A DNA stretch of 34,157 nt from Polaribacter sp. (GTDB taxonomy: Bacteria; Bacteroidota; Bacteroidia; Flavobacteriales; Flavobacteriaceae): assembly GCA_020631275.1 (NCBI GenBank), contig JAHDHO010000008.1, forward strand, positions 1-34,157. The letters run 5' to 3'. The notes beneath the pieces were generated by a model. That model did not search any database. It saw nothing but the letters and a program-made list of their open reading frames with translations, and was not told where the DNA came from. Below are positions 30,627 to 34,157 of the stretch, piece after piece (positions within the stretch are counted from its first letter, which is position 1; the number at the start of each line of letters is the position of its first letter). Position numbers and translations under genes: made by a program.

Positions 30627-32084
30627 TTGAGTTTATTTAAAAACATATCTTTAAGAATACGTATTTTTTTATCGATGATTTTGTTAGTACTGTTGGCATC
30701 AGTATTAATTCTGGTTGTTACTGTTTATCAATATGACGAGCAAACAAAAGACTATAATATACAACGGTTTGAGCGTAAAGAAGCTATTGCAAAAAAAACA
30801 ATTGAATTAGAACTTACAAATAAAACTACATATGCTGTAAAAACAGAAAACCTCTCAAAAATTTTTCAGAATAGAATTTACGAAATTTCATCTATTAACA
30901 AATTAAACATTACAATTTATGATTTAGAGGGTAAGTTGTTAAAAACCTCTTTTGGTAATGCTTTCGAAAAGATAGACAATACGCCTTTAACAGATTTTAT
31001 TGTTACTGAATTGGCCCAAAATTCTAATCACAGAATTTTTAAAAATAAACAAATTGACGGCACAGGGTATCAAACATCATACTCATATATTACAGATCCA
31101 AAATTTAAAAGAATTGGTATTTTAGAATTACAATTTACACAAGACAATTCAGAAATAGAACACGAGCTAAAAGAGTTTATTTACAGATTAAGTTTGGTGT
31201 ACGCTCTAATGTTTTTAGTGGCAATTTCTTTAGCTTATTTTTTATCTAGTTATATAACACGTTCTATTAAAACAATTTCAGACAAAATGCAGCAAACGCG
31301 TTTGAATGAAAGAAACGAGAAAATTATATTAAACAAAGCAAGTTCAGAGATTGAAGTTTTAGTTGCTGCGTATAATAATATGATCGATCAATTAGAAGAA
31401 AGTGCAGCAAAATTAGCAAAAAGTGAAAGAGAACAAGCTTGGAGGGAAATGGCAAAACAGGTAGCGCATGAAATAAAAAACCCGTTGACACCTATGCGAT
31501 TGTCTGTGCAAAGTTTCGAGAGAAAATTTAATCCGGAAGACGAAAATATAAAAGAGAAATTGGCGGAATATAGTCAGACTTTAATTCAACAAATAGATGT
31601 TATGAGTTCTATTGCATCTGCATTTTCTGACTTTGCAAAAATGCCTACTCAGAAAAAAGAAGAAATAGAAGTAATTAGTGTTGTTAAATTGGCGTTAGAC
31701 ATTTTTAACGAAAAATCGATAAAATATCTGCCAGAAAACAAAGAATTATATGCTTTTTTAGATAAAACTCAGTTAATTAGAATTGTAACTAATTTGGTTA
31801 AAAATGCGATTCAAGCGACAGAGAGTGAAGAAAACCCGTTAATACAAGTCGAGGTTTTAGAGCATCAGAATAAAATAAAGATTATTGTTTCTGATAACGG
31901 AAAAGGAATTTCTAATGATGTAAAAGATTTAATTTTCGAACCAAAATTTACCACAAAATCTAGCGGAATGGGATTAGGTTTGGCAATGATTAAAAACATA
32001 ATAGAAGCATACGATGGTAAAATATCTTTTACCTCTAAAGAAGGAGAAGGAACCGTTTTTACCGTAACCTTACCAAAGAAATAA
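30627..32084 (+). CDS. Sensor histidine kinase, NtrY-like
   Basis: A 485-residue membrane sensor. Helix 1 is at about 10-32, an extracytoplasmic sensing region spans about 33-190, and helix 2 is at 190-210. A HAMP-type linker follows, then the dimerisation helix with phospho-acceptor His281 in AHEIKNPLTPM, the wording typical of NtrY-type kinases. The ATPase domain has the N box LVKNAIQATE, G1 SDNGKGIS and G2 SSGMGLGLAM. The start is a TTG, 1 base after the lipoprotein stop; the next Met (residue 17) lies inside the first helix. No response regulator is encoded nearby, so its partner must be elsewhere. It is followed by an enoyl-CoA hydratase gene 35 bases on. Confidence 0.88.
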   Translation: MSLFKNISLRIRIFLSMILLVLLASVLILVVTVYQYDEQTKDYNIQRFERKEAIAKKTIELELTNKTTYAVKTENLSKIFQNRIYEISSINKLNITIYDLEGKLLKTSFGNAFEKIDNTPLTDFIVTELAQNSNHRIFKNKQIDGTGYQTSYSYITDPKFKRIGILELQFTQDNSEIEHELKEFIYRLSLVYALMFLVAISLAYFLSSYITRSIKTISDKMQQTRLNERNEKIILNKASSEIEVLVAAYNNMIDQLEESAAKLAKSEREQAWREMAKQVAHEIKNPLTPMRLSVQSFERKFNPEDENIKEKLAEYSQTLIQQIDVMSSIASAFSDFAKMPTQKKEEIEVISVVKLALDIFNEKSIKYLPENKELYAFLDKTQLIRIVTNLVKNAIQATESEENPLIQVEVLEHQNKIKIIVSDNGKGISNDVKDLIFEPKFTTKSSGMGLGLAMIKNIIEAYDGKISFTSKEGEGTVFTVTLPKK

Positions 32085-32119
32085 AGACAAATTACAATTT
32101 AATAATAAATATAATTTAC

Positions 32120-32902
32120 ATGAATTTTGATAATATATTAGTTGAAAAATCAGCAGCTTTAGCCAAAGTAATTATTAATAGGCCAAAAAAACTAAACGCA
32201 TTAAACAAGGCAACTATAGAAGAGTTGCACGAGGCTTTTAAAAGTTTAGATAAAGACGAGAGTATAAAAACAATTTTAGTAACAGGTAGCGGTGATAAGG
32301 CTTTTGTAGCAGGAGCAGATATTTCTGAATTCTCTGATTTTTCTGTAGAAGAAGGCGGTGGTTTGGCAAAAGCAGGACAAGAAATGCTATTCGATTTTGT
32401 AGAAAATTTAGCTACGCCTGTAATTGCGGTAGTAAATGGTTTTGCACTTGGTGGTGGTTTAGAATTGGCAATGGCGTGTCATTTTAGAATTGCTTCTGAT
32501 AATGCTAAAATGGGATTGCCAGAAGTTTCTTTAGGTGTAATACCGGGTTATGGTGGTACACAACGTTTACCGCAATTGATTGGTAAAGGTAAAGCTATGG
32601 AAATGATTATGACTGCCGGTATGATATCTGCAGAAGAAGCAAAGCAAAATGGTTTGGTTAATTATGTCACTACACAAGAAGAATTAATGCCTTTAGCAGA
32701 AAAATTGGCATCTAAAATTTTAAGAAATTCATCTGTTGCAATAAGTGCAGCAATAAGTGCTGTAAATGCTAATTATAAAGATGGTGTAAATGGTTTTAAT
32801 ACAGAAATAGAAGCTTTTGGTAACTGTTTTGGTACAGAAGATTTTAAAGAAGGTACTACTGCTTTTTTAGAAAAAAGAAAAGCGAATTTTCCGGGAAAAT
32901 AA
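32120..32902 (+). CDS. Enoyl-CoA hydratase/isomerase (crotonase) family protein
   Basis: A 260-residue crotonase-fold enzyme. The oxyanion hole is formed by AFVAGADI (about 61-68) and NGFALGGGLELA (107-117). Both catalytic glutamates are present: Glu115 in GGGLE and Glu135 in GLPEVSLGVIPGYGGTQRL. Having both favours true hydratase activity on enoyl-CoA, as in beta-oxidation of fatty acids or butanoate and amino-acid degradation. The C-terminal helices complete the trimer interface. It is the last gene of the lipoprotein-kinase-hydratase group and ends at a strong terminator. The link to the kinase may be positional only. Confidence 0.9.
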   Translation: MNFDNILVEKSAALAKVIINRPKKLNALNKATIEELHEAFKSLDKDESIKTILVTGSGDKAFVAGADISEFSDFSVEEGGGLAKAGQEMLFDFVENLATPVIAVVNGFALGGGLELAMACHFRIASDNAKMGLPEVSLGVIPGYGGTQRLPQLIGKGKAMEMIMTAGMISAEEAKQNGLVNYVTTQEELMPLAEKLASKILRNSSVAISAAISAVNANYKDGVNGFNTEIEAFGNCFGTEDFKEGTTAFLEKRKANFPGK

Positions 32903-32921
32903 TTTTAAAAAAATAGCATAA

Positions 32922-32951
32922 AAAAAGCGAACCAATCAAGGTTCGCTTTTT
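32922..32951. terminator. Bidirectional terminator after the enoyl-CoA hydratase
   Basis: AAAAAGCGAACC (32922-32933) pairs perfectly with GGTTCGCTTTTT (32940-32951) around AATCAA, with A- and T-runs outside. It can also stop the converging gene that ends at 32997. Confidence 0.9.
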
Positions 32952-32996
32952 GCATCAAATTATAGCAGTAATCTGATGAAACAATTAACTAAATTT

Positions 32997-33581
32997 TTAT
33001 AGATTAAAATCTTGTTCGTAAGATCTATTATCACTTTTTATAACCACTTTGTAGTCTCCTTTTATTTCTTTTGATACTTTATAAACTCTACTTAATACAT
33101 CTTCTGTATTTGTAACAGTTTCAGAAAAAATAATTTCGTTTTCGTAGTATAATTCTACTTTAACTGGCTCTTTGTCGAATGTAATTTTAGATACATAAAC
33201 TGTGTCGTCTTCTGCTCTAATTACTGGTTTAAAGATTGTTTTTTCGTCGTTAAAAGAAATTTCACCTTCGTTTACAGTAAAGTATTTTACTATTATTTCG
33301 AAATCTTTTTCTAATTCTGTAGTGTAATTTCCTTTTTCTAATTTAGATAAATCAAATATCTGAGAAAATGAACCTGTATTTTTAATTACCTGAGTATAAA
33401 TTACTGTTCCGTTTTCGTTCTTTATAGATAAAGTATGTCCCTTTTTTACAGTTCTATACTCTAATCTTACTCTCTTTCCTTTTACAACGTCTATAGAGTT
33501 ACTATTTACGTTTGCGTAGTTCATTAATGTTCCTAACATCATAACTACTACTACTAAGTACTTTTTAATTGTTGTTTTCAT
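32997..33581 (-). CDS. Secreted protein with two beta-sandwich-like repeats, function unknown
   Basis: A 194-residue exported protein; the signal peptide ends near residue 24 (NYANVNS). The mature chain looks like an internal duplication. Unit 1 (about 40-103) runs from LEYRTVKKGHTLSIKNENG through the strand after it to LSKLEKGNYTTEL and ends YFTV. Unit 2 (about 125-194) runs from VYVSKITFDKEPVKVELYYE through TVTNTEDVLSRVYKVS to EIKGDYKVVI and ends QDFNL. Each has the pattern strand, NxT turn, strand, then KGxY before a last strand, as in T9SS tail-like or DUF3244-like sandwiches. I do not recognise a named family. It has a textbook promoter and stands divergent from the AraC-type gene. Confidence 0.65.
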   Translation of the reverse strand: MKTTIKKYLVVVVMMLGTLMNYANVNSNSIDVVKGKRVRLEYRTVKKGHTLSIKNENGTVIYTQVIKNTGSFSQIFDLSKLEKGNYTTELEKDFEIIVKYFTVNEGEISFNDEKTIFKPVIRAEDDTVYVSKITFDKEPVKVELYYENEIIFSETVTNTEDVLSRVYKVSKEIKGDYKVVIKSDNRSYEQDFNL

Positions 33582-33610
33582 TGTTTTTCATTTAATGATT
33601 ATTAACACTA

Positions 33611-33638
33611 CAAATGTATGGCGGTTTTACAACCCCAA
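33611..33638 (-). promoter_or_regulatory. Promoter of the two-repeat secreted protein gene
   Basis: On the minus strand, TTG (33636-33638), 17-base spacer, TACATTTG (33611-33618). Both boxes and spacing match the flavobacterial consensus. The start codon is 30 bases downstream. Confidence 0.65.
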
Positions 33639-33759
33639 AAACATCAAAATTGATTAATATATATGCTAAATTATCATCACAAATACCGACTATTTCGTTG
33701 TAGGTTAATTTAGTATACAATAAAGTTAATTTTATATATTTTATTACATTTAAGTGTTG

Positions 33760-33767
33760 TAATTTTG
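33760..33767 (+). promoter_or_regulatory. -7 promoter box of the AraC-type gene
   Basis: TAATTTTG matches TAnnTTTG exactly, 17 bases before the ATG. No TTG is found at the -33 distance. Confidence 0.5.
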
Positions 33768-33784
33768 TAGCTTAAATTATTTAA

Positions 33785-34157
33785 ATGAAAACAAAACCTA
33801 CTTTAGAAAAAATTACGCCAAGTTTTGGTAGTTCTTTGTTGGTTAAAAAACACGTACAGTTTTTAAAGGAGAATAAAGCATTTTGGCATTTTCATCCAGA
33901 AATAGAAATTGTATACGTTAATAAAGGAAAAGGTAAAAGACATATTGGTAACCATATAAGTTATTTTAATAATAGTCAATTAGTACTTATAGGTTCTAAT
34001 TTGCCACATTTAGGTTTTACAGATCGATTAACTACAAATGGTTCTGAAACCTTAATACAGTTTAAGCCAGATTTTTTAGGAGCAGAATTTTTTAAGAGAA
34101 ATGATTGCCATTGATCAATTATTTGAGCGTGCAAAAAAAGGAATACGTTTTAATATT
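33785..34157 (+). pseudogene. AraC-family regulator, N-terminal cupin part, apparently frameshifted and cut by the window end
   Basis: Codons 1-103 encode the N-terminal cupin sensor of an AraC-type regulator: FWHFHPEIEIVYVNKGKGKRHIGNH, LVLIGSNLPHLGF and LIQFKPDFLGAEFF. The frame then runs into a TGA at 34112. From about 34095 the +1 frame reads REMIAIDQLFERAKKGIRFNI up to the end of the window, which is the normal continuation of this family (LFERAKKGI). A single extra base, most simply in the run of six T at 34088-34093, or a loss of two bases, would explain it. The DNA-binding domain would lie beyond the window. The break may be real or a homopolymer sequencing error. Confidence 0.75.

Noticed and set aside
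1-34157. A large defence island or biosynthetic cluster
   Set aside because: Most genes are recognised housekeeping functions; apart from the items reported, nothing indicates a foreign cargo, integrase, transposase or toxin-antitoxin pair.

Overview
The window looks like a chromosomal segment of a marine member of the Flavobacteriaceae (Bacteroidota), perhaps close to Polaribacter or Tenacibaculum; the genus is a guess. The evidence is very AT-rich DNA, TAnnTTTG-type -7 promoter boxes, almost no Shine-Dalgarno sequences, a type IX secretion (T9SS) C-terminal domain, and flavobacterial forms of FeoA/FeoB, LeuRS and DUF2911. Most genes are housekeeping. I see no tRNA, rRNA, CRISPR array or insertion sequence, and no gene-free stretch exceeds 300 bases.

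Layout. 1-4971 (+): the 3' end of nrdA, a thioredoxin-like lipoprotein with a dGTPase (dgt), and a large secreted BNR/Asp-box protein. 5022-8520: dxs (-) divergent from tadA and a geranylgeranyl-reductase-type flavoprotein (+). 8617-11115: a secreted S9 peptidase. 11194-13339 (-): a tight operon of three DUF2975 membrane proteins and a small XRE regulator. 13491-17577 (-): a Bax-inhibitor-1 family protein, umuD, umuC and a MocR-type regulator, the last divergent from a TonB-dependent receptor (17645-19465). 19712-22210: a cupin/JmjC-like oxygenase, a 51-residue zinc-ribbon protein and rseP. 22383-25573 (+): a SCO1-type copper protein, then feoA-feoB and a 38-residue Cys-rich partner. 25666-30066: a DUF2911 protein, leuS and a SemiSWEET. 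30161-32902: a lipoprotein, an NtrY-like histidine kinase and an enoyl-CoA hydratase. 32997-34157: a secreted two-repeat protein (-) and an AraC-family gene that appears frameshifted.

Working together. nrdA and dgt make and degrade dNTPs. UmuC and UmuD form a translesion polymerase. FeoA, FeoB and the Cys-rich peptide form a ferrous-iron importer preceded by a perfect palindrome between its promoter boxes. dxs sits back to back with a flavoprotein of a family that reduces isoprenoid chains.

The most unusual items are: (1) a DUF559/Vsr-like endonuclease-fold domain of about 100 residues embedded in the LeuRS editing domain just before its threonine-rich TTRPDT motif; (2) three tandem DUF2975 genes whose last 24 nucleotides are almost identical although their bodies have diverged; (3) a MocR regulator lacking the usual PLP-binding lysine, with a 15-bp palindrome at its start; and (4) umuC placed upstream of umuD, with an 8-bp-arm inverted repeat at its promoter.
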